A stretch of DNA of 5,339 nt from the NCBI GenBank assembly GCA_937875245.1, contig CALNCH010000067.1:1-5339 (forward strand). Reading direction: 5' to 3'. Shown here piece after piece: positions 1 through 5,306 of the stretch (position 1 is the stretch's first letter; the number at the start of each line of letters is the position of its first letter). The position numbers were made by a program, and so were the translations under genes. This stretch comes from an uncultured Spirochaetaceae bacterium. GTDB taxonomy: Bacteria; Spirochaetota; Spirochaetia; Treponematales; Treponemataceae. The notes under the pieces are model-generated. The model did not search any database and was not told the origin of the DNA. It was given only the letters and a program-made list of their open reading frames with translations.

Positions 1-80
1 GTGTTGTTGAACGTTGCCTGTATGTATACGTTACCTTCGTAAACGCTTTTCTTTTCTTTCCGTTTTTTTACGGTTGCCAC
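1..80 (-). CDS. rpsK: 30S ribosomal protein S11, N-terminal fragment (runs off the window)
   Basis: S11 belongs to the platform of the small ribosomal subunit, where it contacts 16S rRNA close to the E site and mRNA exit. Only the first 26 codons are present. They read MATVKKRKEKK, a lysine-rich start, followed by SVYEGNVYIQATFNN, which matches the conserved S11 opening (family pattern G-x-x-x-I-x-A-T-F-N-N-T). The start is GTG at 80-78. No ATG lies between it and the rpsM stop, and a good GGAGGT Shine-Dalgarno sits 8 bases upstream. The spacer to rpsM is 25 bases. The rest of the gene lies beyond position 1, so integrity cannot be judged. Following rpsM is the usual place for rpsK. Confidence 0.93.
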   Translation of the reverse strand, partial: MATVKKRKEKKSVYEGNVYIQATFNN

Positions 81-88
81 GTTAATTT

Positions 89-94
89 ACCTCC
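89..94 (-). promoter_or_regulatory. Shine-Dalgarno of rpsK (supports the GTG start)
   Basis: The minus strand reads GGAGGT here, 8 bases before GTG at 80-78. It is one of the strongest ribosome binding sites in the window. Together with the S11-like peptide that follows, it settles the choice of GTG as start codon. Confidence 0.8.
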
Positions 95-105
95 AACCTT
101 ACAGC

Positions 106-471
106 TTACTTCTTCTTACCAGCAACGGTCTTTTTCTTACCCTTGCGTGTACGAGAATTGGTGCGAGTGCGCTGTCCACGAACAGGCAATCCCTTTCTGT
201 GCCGGAGTCCCCGGTAACAGCCGATATCCATAAGGCGTTTGATATTCAACCCGATTTCTGTACGCAGACGACCTTCTACTTTAAACTCGCCATCAATAAT
301 AGCACGTAAATCTGCTACTTCATCTTGAGTTAAGTCATTCATCATACGATTAGGATCAATTTTTGTCTTTTCACAGATTGCATCTGCTGAAGAACGTCCG
401 ATACCGTAAATATAAGTCAATGCAATATTGACATGCTTATTAGGGAGGTCAACTCCCGCAATTCGAGCCAT
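106..471 (-). CDS. rpsM: 30S ribosomal protein S13
   Basis: S13 sits in the head of the small subunit. It binds 16S rRNA, and its tail reaches toward the P-site tRNA; it also forms intersubunit bridges with L5, encoded at the other end of this window. The 121-residue length is typical. The N-terminus MARIAGVDLPNKH, the helix-turn motif around residues 19-28 (TYIYGIGRSS) and the region CYRGLRHRKGLPVRGQRTRT at 85-104 are family hallmarks. The tail after residue 105 is almost all Lys, Arg and Gly, as expected for rRNA and tRNA contact. The ATG at 471-469 has a GAGGAG Shine-Dalgarno that overlaps the rpmJ stop, 10 bases after that gene. Nothing is unusual in it. Confidence 0.98.
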   Translation of the reverse strand: MARIAGVDLPNKHVNIALTYIYGIGRSSADAICEKTKIDPNRMMNDLTQDEVADLRAIIDGEFKVEGRLRTEIGLNIKRLMDIGCYRGLRHRKGLPVRGQRTRTNSRTRKGKKKTVAGKKK

Positions 472-477
472 TTAATA

Positions 478-483
478 CTCCTC
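478..483 (-). promoter_or_regulatory. Shine-Dalgarno of rpsM overlapping the rpmJ stop codon
   Basis: The minus strand reads TGAGGAG: the TGA at 484-482 ends rpmJ, and GAGGAG at 483-478 is the ribosome binding site of rpsM, 6 bases before its ATG. A ribosome finishing rpmJ would stop on the rpsM initiation site, which favours coupled translation. Confidence 0.75.
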
Positions 484-595
484 AGCCCTGTCTCTGTTTA
501 TGCTTTGGATTAGAACAAATAATTCGAACAATTCCGAATCGTTTTATAACCTTGCATTTGTCACAAATGGGCTTTACGCTGGTTCGTACTTTCAT
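482..595 (-). CDS. rpmJ: 50S ribosomal protein L36, zinc-binding form
   Basis: L36 is the smallest ribosomal protein. It binds 23S rRNA and a zinc ion in the large subunit. This 37-codon gene translates as MKVRTSVKPICDKCKVIKRF, then GIVRIICSNPKHKQRQG and TGA. It is easily missed because of its size. The zinc ligands are all present: Cys11 and Cys14 (C-x2-C), Cys27 and His32 (C-x4-H), so this is the zinc-containing type rather than the cysteine-free paralogue some bacteria use under zinc limitation. The KHKQRQG end is typical. The ATG at 595-593 follows an AGGGGG Shine-Dalgarno by 5 bases. It is the first gene after the 134-base secY spacer and lies 10 bases before rpsM. Confidence 0.97.
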   Translation of the reverse strand: MKVRTSVKPICDKCKVIKRFGIVRIICSNPKHKQRQG

Positions 596-624
596 AAAAT
601 CCCCCTGGGATGTGTATGGATATT

Positions 625-667
625 GATACCGGATATTAGCACATCGCAATGATTGCAATCCGGTATC
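625..667 (-). repeat. Perfect inverted repeat in the secY-rpmJ spacer; possible RNA hairpin
   Basis: GATACCGGAT at 625-634 is exactly repeated in reverse complement as ATCCGGTATC at 658-667, enclosing 23 bases. The enclosed part overlaps a second palindrome, GATTGCAATC at 651-660, so two alternative folds are possible. In the transcript the stem would end about 30 bases before the rpmJ start codon. No run of U follows the stem on either strand, so it is not a standard intrinsic terminator. It lies in the only long spacer (596-729) of the operon; the rest of that spacer is AT-rich, with no convincing promoter. A role in mRNA processing, attenuation or control of the rpmJ-rpsM-rpsK part is inference. 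Confidence 0.5.
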
Positions 668-729
668 TTCCCATTAAACACTATTTTCCAAACTTAATCT
701 ACAGGTAAATCATTAAAAATCTATAAAAA

Positions 730-2049
730 CTACAGATTTCTTGATCGAAGTTTACCTTTTTTTACTAATCCATCGTGATGATGCATTTTCAAAAGTGCTT
801 CAATTTGACTCATAGTATCTAAATCAACACCAACTAAAATCAATAAAGAAGTACCACCCATCAACATTGAAATTGACTGGGGGAACCCAAATAGATTCTG
901 AACAATTGTTGGCAATACAGCGATTACTGCTAAATATAAAGAACCAGGTAAAATAAGTCGGTTCAATACTTTTTGCATATAGTCTTCTGTTTTATCAGTT
1001 CTAATACCAGGAATAGATCCTCCGTTTTCACGGATGTTTTTTGCGATTTCTGTAGGATTCAATGTTACTTGAGTATAGAAATATGCAAAGAAAATGATAA
1101 GTAAAACCAAGAAACAGTTATACCACCAACCTGTTGGAGTTAAAAAGGCAGCTAATTTATTTAACCAGCGTACGCTTGGTCCTAAACTAGTTGCAATCTG
1201 TAAAGGAAAAGTTAAAAATGAAGAAGCAAAAATTACAGGTATAACCCCAGATGGATTGATTTTGAATGGAATGTATGTACTTTGTCCACCATACATTTTT
1301 CTACCAACAACTCGTTTAGCATAATGTACAGGAATTTTTCTTTGACCCTGTTGTTCATAAACAACAAGTGCAACAATTCCAACGAACATTACAAGAACAA
1401 CAATTACGAATACGATATTAATATCACCATTCTTAACCATTCTTCCTAATTCCCAAACTGCTGAAGGAAGACGTGCAACGATACCAGCAAAAATCAACAT
1501 TGAAATGCCGTTACCAATACCGCGAGCAGTAATCTGTTCACCAAGCCAAATAGTTACCATGGTACCAGTAGTAACAGTAATCATAGCTACAAGCTTGAAA
1601 ACTAAATCATTACTGATAGCAATTGCACCTGGAATGCTTGCTGCATAAACAGTTACTGCTAATGACTGAATCAAACATACAAATACAGTTCCAATACGTG
1701 TCCAAGACTGTACTTTCTTCTGGCCACCATCATCCTGTGCAATTTTCTTTAAGCTAGGGAAGATGATAAGTGCTAACTGCATAATAATCTGTGTTGAAAT
1801 GTAAGGCATTACACCCAACATAAACACAGAAAAATTAGAGAAAGCACCACCGGCAAAGAAGTCCATATAATCTACGAACGCATTACCCTTAGTCAATGTA
1901 TCAAAATATGATGTCAAAGCCTGAGGATTAATTCCTGGTATTGTTAAAACACTACCAAGACGAAAAACTGCGAGAATAATAAAAGTAAAACAGATTCTTT
2001 CTCGAAGCTCTTTTACTTTAAACATATTTACAATTGGATTATTTGCCAT
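730..2049 (-). CDS. secY: Protein translocase channel subunit SecY
   Basis: SecY forms the conducting pore of the SecYEG translocon in the inner membrane; it passes unfolded proteins supplied by SecA or by ribosomes. The 439 residues fit the family (about 420-450) and show about ten hydrophobic segments, the first near residues 20-40. Visible hallmarks are the plug region (about 60-75), MPYISTQII at 81-89, GEQITARGIGNGIS at 170-183, the cytoplasmic loop YEQQGQRKIPVHYAKR at 231-246 with QSTYIPFKIN at 256-265, and PGIR at 347-350, whose arginine lies in the loop that touches SecA and the ribosome. The C-terminal tail carries three histidines (423-425). The ATG at 2049-2047 lies 17 bases after rplO, but the spacer lacks a clear GGAGG, so initiation may depend on coupling to rplO. 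Confidence 0.98.
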   Translation of the reverse strand: MANNPIVNMFKVKELRERICFTFIILAVFRLGSVLTIPGINPQALTSYFDTLTKGNAFVDYMDFFAGGAFSNFSVFMLGVMPYISTQIIMQLALIIFPSLKKIAQDDGGQKKVQSWTRIGTVFVCLIQSLAVTVYAASIPGAIAISNDLVFKLVAMITVTTGTMVTIWLGEQITARGIGNGISMLIFAGIVARLPSAVWELGRMVKNGDINIVFVIVVLVMFVGIVALVVYEQQGQRKIPVHYAKRVVGRKMYGGQSTYIPFKINPSGVIPVIFASSFLTFPLQIATSLGPSVRWLNKLAAFLTPTGWWYNCFLVLLIIFFAYFYTQVTLNPTEIAKNIRENGGSIPGIRTDKTEDYMQKVLNRLILPGSLYLAVIAVLPTIVQNLFGFPQSISMLMGGTSLLILVGVDLDTMSQIEALLKMHHHDGLVKKGKLRSRNL

Positions 2050-2066
2050 GTCTGTTTCTCGCCGCC

Positions 2067-2516
2067 TTACTCGTTAACTGTTACAGTGCCACCAACTTTT
2101 TCAATCTTCTCTTTTGCAGAAGCAGAAACTTTGTCAACAACAACAGTAAGTTTTTTTGTAAGATCCCCATCGCCAAGAATTTTAACGAGAGAATCAACCT
2201 TTTTGAGAAGGCCTTTAAGAACAAGACTTTCTTTGTTTACTGTTTCACCATCAGTATATCGAATTTCGATTTCTGATAAATTGAATACAGAATATTCCTT
2301 TTTAAAAGGATAGTTAGAAAATCCACGTCTTGCGATACGGCGGTACAGAGGCATCTGTCCACCTTCGAAACCTACATACACTTTTCCACCAGAACGAGAC
2401 TGCTGACCTTTGTTACCACGTCCAGCAGTTGTACCACGACCGGAAGAAGAACCGCGACCAACGATCCGTTTTTTCTTATTTGCTCCCTCAGGGGCATGTA
2501 GAATAAAATCTGACAT
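2067..2516 (-). CDS. rplO: 50S ribosomal protein L15
   Basis: L15 is a late-assembling protein of the large subunit that threads a long basic extension into 23S rRNA. The 149 residues match the usual length. The N-terminal 45 residues are rich in Gly, Arg, Lys and Ser (KKKRIVGRGSSSGRG at 14-28, then GRGNKGQQSRSGG), which is the extended rRNA-binding arm. FEGGQMPLYRRIARRGF at 50-66 is the conserved L15 block, and the C-terminal half is the globular domain ending in EKVGGTVTVNE. The ATG at 2516-2514 shares one base with the TAA of rpmD, and its GAGGAG Shine-Dalgarno lies inside rpmD, pointing to translational coupling. secY follows after 17 bases, the classical order. Confidence 0.98.
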   Translation of the reverse strand: MSDFILHAPEGANKKKRIVGRGSSSGRGTTAGRGNKGQQSRSGGKVYVGFEGGQMPLYRRIARRGFSNYPFKKEYSVFNLSEIEIRYTDGETVNKESLVLKGLLKKVDSLVKILGDGDLTKKLTVVVDKVSASAKEKIEKVGGTVTVNE

Positions 2517-2707
2517 TAGTTCAACTCCTCAACTTTTACCAAGTGTGATACAGCAGCAACCATGCCTAAAATAGCAGGGTTTACTACATGTTCTACAGTA
2601 GAGTTAATCTTTGTTAGTCCAAGACAACGAACAGTTGCTCTTTTTGCAGGCTTCTGTCCAATTGTTCTTTTTACCAATGTTACTTTAATCTTCTTTGTGT
2701 TAGCCAT
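2516..2707 (-). CDS. rpmD: 50S ribosomal protein L30
   Basis: L30 is a small, non-universal protein of the large subunit; many bacteria lack it. With the start at ATG 2707-2705 the product has 63 residues and begins MANTKKIKVTLVKRTIGQKP, as expected for bacterial L30 (about 58-64 residues). TVRCLGLTKINSTVEH and NPAILGMVAAVSHLVKVEE are the conserved middle and end. A GTG at 2719-2717 is also in frame and would add four residues, but it lies inside the end of rpsE, has no binding site before it and does not fit the family N-terminus, so I reject it. The TAA of rpsE is at 2712-2710, only 2 bases before the chosen ATG. The binding site is a modest GGGG formed by the last codons of rpsE. The stop overlaps the rplO start by one base. 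Confidence 0.96.
   Translation of the reverse strand: MANTKKIKVTLVKRTIGQKPAKRATVRCLGLTKINSTVEHVVNPAILGMVAAVSHLVKVEELN
2525..2530 (-). promoter_or_regulatory. Shine-Dalgarno of rplO inside rpmD
   Basis: GAGGAG on the minus strand lies 8 bases before the rplO ATG and within the last codons of rpmD. With the TAATG stop-start overlap at 2518-2514, it indicates that L30 and L15 synthesis is probably coupled. Confidence 0.75.
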
Positions 2708-2709
2708 AA

Positions 2710-3222
2710 TTAACCCCACAAATCTTTCAGGGTTTTTCCCCTGTTCTTAGCCACAGCGCGAGCATCCATCATTTTAGTGATAGCAACGAAAGTAGCACGT
2801 ACAACGTTTACAGATGTATTTGAGCCTAAAGATTTAGACATAACATCAGTTGCACCAGCTGCTTCCATAATTGCACGAACGGGACCACCAGCAATAATAC
2901 CGGTACCAGAACAAGCAGGCTTAAGAAGAACTGAAGAGCTCTTGTATCCAGCTTGAATTTCATGTGGTAATGTTCCATTTTTCAACGGAATTGTTACCAA
3001 ATTACGTTTAGCCTTATCGATACTCTTTCGAATAGCCTCAGTAACATCATTTGCTTTACCAAAACCGAATCCAACTCGTCCTTTCTGATCACCTACAACA
3101 GTAAGTGCTGAGAAAGAAAAACGACGACCACCCTTAACAACCTTTGCAGTTCTGTTAAGTTTAATCAATTTTTCTACGAATTCTTTCGGCTGATCTCTAT
3201 CATAATTCTTTTGGTGTTCCAT
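2710..3222 (-). CDS. rpsE: 30S ribosomal protein S5
   Basis: S5 lies on the back of the small subunit at the mRNA entry site and helps control decoding accuracy and mRNA unwinding. The 170 residues are typical. An acidic/basic lead (1-13) is followed by the S5 double-stranded-RNA-binding fold, EFVEKLIKLNRTAKVVKGGR at 14-33 and FSFSALTVVGDQKGRVGFGF at 35-54. The second domain holds KPACSGTGIIAGGPVRAIME at 101-120 and AAGATDVMSKSLGS at 121-134. The loop around residues 24-32 corresponds to the region where spectinomycin-resistance changes occur in other bacteria; I see nothing clearly abnormal there. The ATG at 3222-3220 has an AGGAG site overlapping the rplR stop. It ends 2 bases before rpmD. 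Confidence 0.98.
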   Translation of the reverse strand: MEHQKNYDRDQPKEFVEKLIKLNRTAKVVKGGRRFSFSALTVVGDQKGRVGFGFGKANDVTEAIRKSIDKAKRNLVTIPLKNGTLPHEIQAGYKSSSVLLKPACSGTGIIAGGPVRAIMEAAGATDVMSKSLGSNTSVNVVRATFVAITKMMDARAVAKNRGKTLKDLWG

Positions 3223-3227
3223 AGCCT

Positions 3228-3232
3228 CTCCT
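3228..3232 (-). promoter_or_regulatory. Shine-Dalgarno of rpsE overlapping the rplR stop codon
   Basis: The minus strand reads TAGGAGAGG: TAG at 3233-3231 ends rplR and AGGAG at 3232-3228 is the binding site for rpsE, 5 bases before its ATG. It is another stop/binding-site overlap, as at rpmJ/rpsM. Confidence 0.7.
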
Positions 3233-3593
3233 AGAATACGATACCGGCTTTACGTGTGCCGTCAGCAAGGGCTTTTACTACACCGTGGTATAGATAACCA
3301 TTGCGGTCGAAAACTACAGTAGTAATTTTCTTTTCGAGAAGACGGGCACCCATTGCTTCACCTAATTTTGCTGCACCATCTGTATTTGACTTCAATGAAG
3401 CAAAATCTTTTTCAAGTGTAGAAATAGAAGCAAGAGTTTTTCCAGCATCATCATCAATTACCTGTACGTACAAATTACAGTTACTTCGTGTAACAGTCAT
3501 ACGTGGACGATCGGCAGTACCATGCAGGCGCTTACGGATGTGAATCTTTCTCTTAAGCCGCTTTCTGTCTTTGTCATTAAGTTTCTTAAACAT
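3231..3593 (-). CDS. rplR: 50S ribosomal protein L18
   Basis: L18 binds 5S rRNA together with L5 (also in this window) and anchors it in the central protuberance of the large subunit. The 120 residues are typical. The N-terminal 35 residues are very basic (KDRKRLKRKIHIRKRLHGTA at 8-27) and form the flexible rRNA-binding arm. The globular part contains RPRMTVTRSNCNLYVQVIDD (29-48). The end, VVFDRNGYLYHGVVKALADG (93-112), is the family signature. The ATG at 3593-3591 lies 12 bases after rplF; the binding site is a modest AAGGGTG that overlaps the rplF stop. No anomalies are visible. Confidence 0.98.
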   Translation of the reverse strand: MFKKLNDKDRKRLKRKIHIRKRLHGTADRPRMTVTRSNCNLYVQVIDDDAGKTLASISTLEKDFASLKSNTDGAAKLGEAMGARLLEKKITTVVFDRNGYLYHGVVKALADGTRKAGIVF

Positions 3594-3605
3594 ATTGCAA
3601 CACCC

Positions 3606-4145
3606 TTATTTAACGCCGGACTTACCGACTTTACGTTTGATGGTTTCAGTTTCGTAACGAATACCCTTTCCTTTATAAGGTTCAGGTTTTCTTAATTTAC
3701 GAATCTCAGCTGCAAATTCACCAACTTCTTGTTTATTAATACCAGAAATAGAAATTTTTCCTTGAGCATCTGCCGTAACAGTTAACCCTTCTGGAATTGT
3801 AGCAATAAAGTCTGATGAATATCCTAAGTTCATAACAATTAACTTGCCCTGAACTTCAGCACGATAACCAACACCATTGATAATGAGGTTTTTTGTATAA
3901 CCTTTTGTAACACCTATAATCATGTTGTTAACAAGATTACGATACAGACCGTGAGCTGCATGAGAAGCTTTCAAGTCTGAAAGATTAGTTACGATAACTT
4001 CATTATCTTTAACTTCGATTTTTACAAGATTAGTATAATCTTGTACTAATTTACCCTTTGGACCTTCTACTGTAACCAGTGAAGAATCTACGGTAACTTT
4101 TACTCCCGTTGGTATAGCTACGGGAAGTTTACCAATTCTTGACAT
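3606..4145 (-). CDS. rplF: 50S ribosomal protein L6
   Basis: L6 lies near the base of the L7/L12 stalk, close to the sarcin-ricin loop and the elongation-factor binding site. The 179 residues and MSRIGKLPVAIP start are standard. It has two repeated domains: the first at about 1-82, with VTVEGPKGKL (24-33) and SHAAHGLYRNLVNNMIIGVT (61-80), and the second at about 83-179, with INGVGYRAEVQG (89-100). The C-terminal hallmark EPYKGKGIRY is at 155-164, followed by the basic KRKVGKSGVK tail. The ATG at 4145-4143 has a strong AGGAGG site 5 bases upstream, in a 12-base spacer after rpsH. Confidence 0.98.
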   Translation of the reverse strand: MSRIGKLPVAIPTGVKVTVDSSLVTVEGPKGKLVQDYTNLVKIEVKDNEVIVTNLSDLKASHAAHGLYRNLVNNMIIGVTKGYTKNLIINGVGYRAEVQGKLIVMNLGYSSDFIATIPEGLTVTADAQGKISISGINKQEVGEFAAEIRKLRKPEPYKGKGIRYETETIKRKVGKSGVK

Positions 4146-4157
4146 AACTTCCTCCTA

Positions 4158-4556
4158 TTACCAAACAGTGCAAATTAATTCACCACCAACCATCTTTTCA
4201 GCAGCTTTTTTACCAGTGGTAACGCCAATAGATGTTGATACGATTACTGTACCATATCCGTTATATACACGGGGTAAGTCTTTATAACCAGAGTAAACAC
4301 GTCTACCAGGTGTTGAAATCTTTTGGATTCCATGGATAACTGGTGTGTTTTCCTCATCATATTTAAGGAAAATCCGAATAACGTTAGCGTTATCCTGAGA
4401 TACCTTCTTGAAATTCTTGATATAACCTTCAGTCTTCAGAATTTTCACGATTTCCAACTTGAGTTTGGAGGTAGGAACATCTACCTTTTCGTGGCGGGCC
4501 ATAGCCGCATTCCTAACCTTGGTAAGCATATCTGCTATAGGGTCTGAAACGCTCAT
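4158..4556 (-). CDS. rpsH: 30S ribosomal protein S8
   Basis: S8 is a primary 16S rRNA-binding protein of the small-subunit platform. In enterobacteria it also represses the spc operon by binding its own mRNA near rplE. The 132 residues start with SVSDPIADMLTKVRNA, a nearly invariant S8 opening, and end with the hallmark VSTSIGVTTGKKAAEKMVGG (106-125) then ELICTVW. Whether autogenous control exists here cannot be decided: the E. coli-like S8 target would lie around the rplE start, which is lost at the contig end. An AGGAG site lies 6 bases before the ATG, within a 15-base spacer after rpsN. Confidence 0.98.
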   Translation of the reverse strand: MSVSDPIADMLTKVRNAAMARHEKVDVPTSKLKLEIVKILKTEGYIKNFKKVSQDNANVIRIFLKYDEENTPVIHGIQKISTPGRRVYSGYKDLPRVYNGYGTVIVSTSIGVTTGKKAAEKMVGGELICTVW

Positions 4557-4571
4557 TCTTTTCTCCTACCT

Positions 4572-4757
4572 CTACCAGCTGGATTTTGTAACGCCTGGAA
4601 TCAGGCCTTCACTTGCTAACTTACGGAAACATACACGACACATCTTGTATTTTCGTAAATATCCACGGGGACGACCACAAACCTGGCAACGGTTCACTCT
4701 ACGTGTACTGTACTTTGGTGTGCGGTTAGCCTTAATAATCATTGATTTTTTAGCCAT
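4572..4757 (-). CDS. rpsN: 30S ribosomal protein S14, short zinc-binding type (type Z)
   Basis: S14 sits in the head of the small subunit and is needed for late assembly. This is the 61-residue form, as opposed to the roughly 101-residue zinc-free or long forms of enterobacteria. The four zinc ligands are intact: Cys24 and Cys27 (CQVC), Cys40 and Cys43 (CRVC), flanking GRPRGYLRKYKM. The end GLIPGVTKSSW is the standard type-Z C-terminus. The ATG at 4757-4755 is 10 bases after rplE; GAGGAG lies only 2 bases before it, an unusually tight spacing, although the MAKKSMI start fits the family well. Its place between rplE and rpsH is the classical one. Confidence 0.98.
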   Translation of the reverse strand: MAKKSMIIKANRTPKYSTRRVNRCQVCGRPRGYLRKYKMCRVCFRKLASEGLIPGVTKSSW

Positions 4758-4767
4758 GACTCCTCAC

Positions 4768-5306
4768 TTACTTTCTGAAGGGCATTCCGAACTTGGTAAG
4801 AAGTGCTTTAGCGTCGTTATCAGTTTTTGCACTAGTAACGATGTTGATATTTAACCCAGCAACTCTTTCAATTTTATCGAAATCAATTTCTGGGAAAATA
4901 ATCTGCTCAGTAATACCAAGAGAATAGTTTCCATTTCCATCAAAACCTGTAGGTTTAATTCCACGGAAATCCTTAACACGAGGTAATGCAACATTGACCA
5001 ATCGGTCAAGGAACTCATACATCTGAGCTCCTCTTAATGTTACCATTACACCAACTTCATTGCCTTCACGTAGCTTGAAGTTCGCAATACTTTTCTTGGC
5101 CCGAGTTTTAACAGCTTTTTGACCAGTGATCAAAGAGATGTCAGTAACTGCGGCGTCAAGAAGTTTCTTGTTTGCGAGAGCTTCACCCACGCCCATGCTT
5201 ACTACAATTTTTTTAATTGCAGGAATTTGCATGACGGACTTGTATCCTAACTCTTTGAAGAGTTCAGGGGCGATTGTGTCTTTATAGACTTTCTTAAGCC
5301 GGGGTA
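4768..5306 (-). CDS. rplE: 50S ribosomal protein L5, start codon missing at contig end
   Basis: L5 binds 5S rRNA with L18 in the central protuberance and forms a bridge to S13 in the small-subunit head. The family signature continues upstream of the ATG at 5232-5230: the codons from 5304 down to 5233 read PRLKKVYKDTIA, PELFKELGYKSV, directly joined to MQIPAIKKIVVSMGVGEA. That ATG is therefore an internal methionine, and the product covers at least 178 residues of the usual 179-180. Other hallmarks are LPRVKDFRGIKPTGFDGNGN and YSLGITEQIIFPEI in the second half, and the GMPFRK end. No ATG, GTG or TTG occurs in frame between 5233 and 5306. The true start, probably only about two codons further, has been replaced by adapter sequence. 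Confidence 0.96.

Noticed and set aside
1..33. Adapter sequence at the left edge as well
   Set aside because: These bases encode conserved S11 sequence (NVYIQATFNN) and do not resemble either strand of the TruSeq adapter.
625..667. Intrinsic transcription terminator at the inverted repeat
   Set aside because: The stem is followed by AATATCCATAC on the minus strand and TTCCCATTAAAC on the plus strand. Neither has the U-run a standard terminator needs, and genes of the same operon continue downstream.
596..729. Internal promoter for rpmJ-rpsM-rpsK
   Set aside because: I looked for -35/-10 pairs on the minus strand. Candidates such as TTGGAA with AGATAC at 17 bases are too poor in the -10 element, and TTGCAA with TAATAT has only 14 bases between. 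None is convincing.
1094..1324. Open plus-strand frame of 76 codons opposite secY
   Set aside because: It is fully antisense to conserved SecY codons and has no recognisable domain or context.
2034..2313. Two overlapping plus-strand frames (2034-2276 and 2086-2313) opposite rplO
   Set aside because: Both are antisense to conserved L15 codons, overlap one another in different frames and show no family resemblance.
2705..2719. GTG at 2719 as the start of rpmD
   Set aside because: It lies within the final codons of rpsE, has no binding site upstream and adds four residues not typical of L30. The ATG at 2707 gives the standard MANTKKIKVTLVK start.
2562..2750. Plus-strand frame of 62 codons opposite rpmD and the end of rpsE
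   Set aside because: It is antisense to L30 and S5, whose identity is certain; no independent support.
3301..3543. Plus-strand frame of 80 codons opposite rplR
   Set aside because: It is antisense to L18 and its composition follows from the codons of that gene.
4323..4547. Plus-strand frame of 74 codons opposite rpsH
   Set aside because: It is antisense to S8, with no recognisable motif.
4459..4854. Open plus-strand frame of 131 codons opposite rpsH, rpsN and the end of rplE
   Set aside because: It crosses three well-identified ribosomal protein genes on the other strand, resembles no family I know, and has no sign of its own binding site. It is a shadow of the coding constraint on the minus strand.
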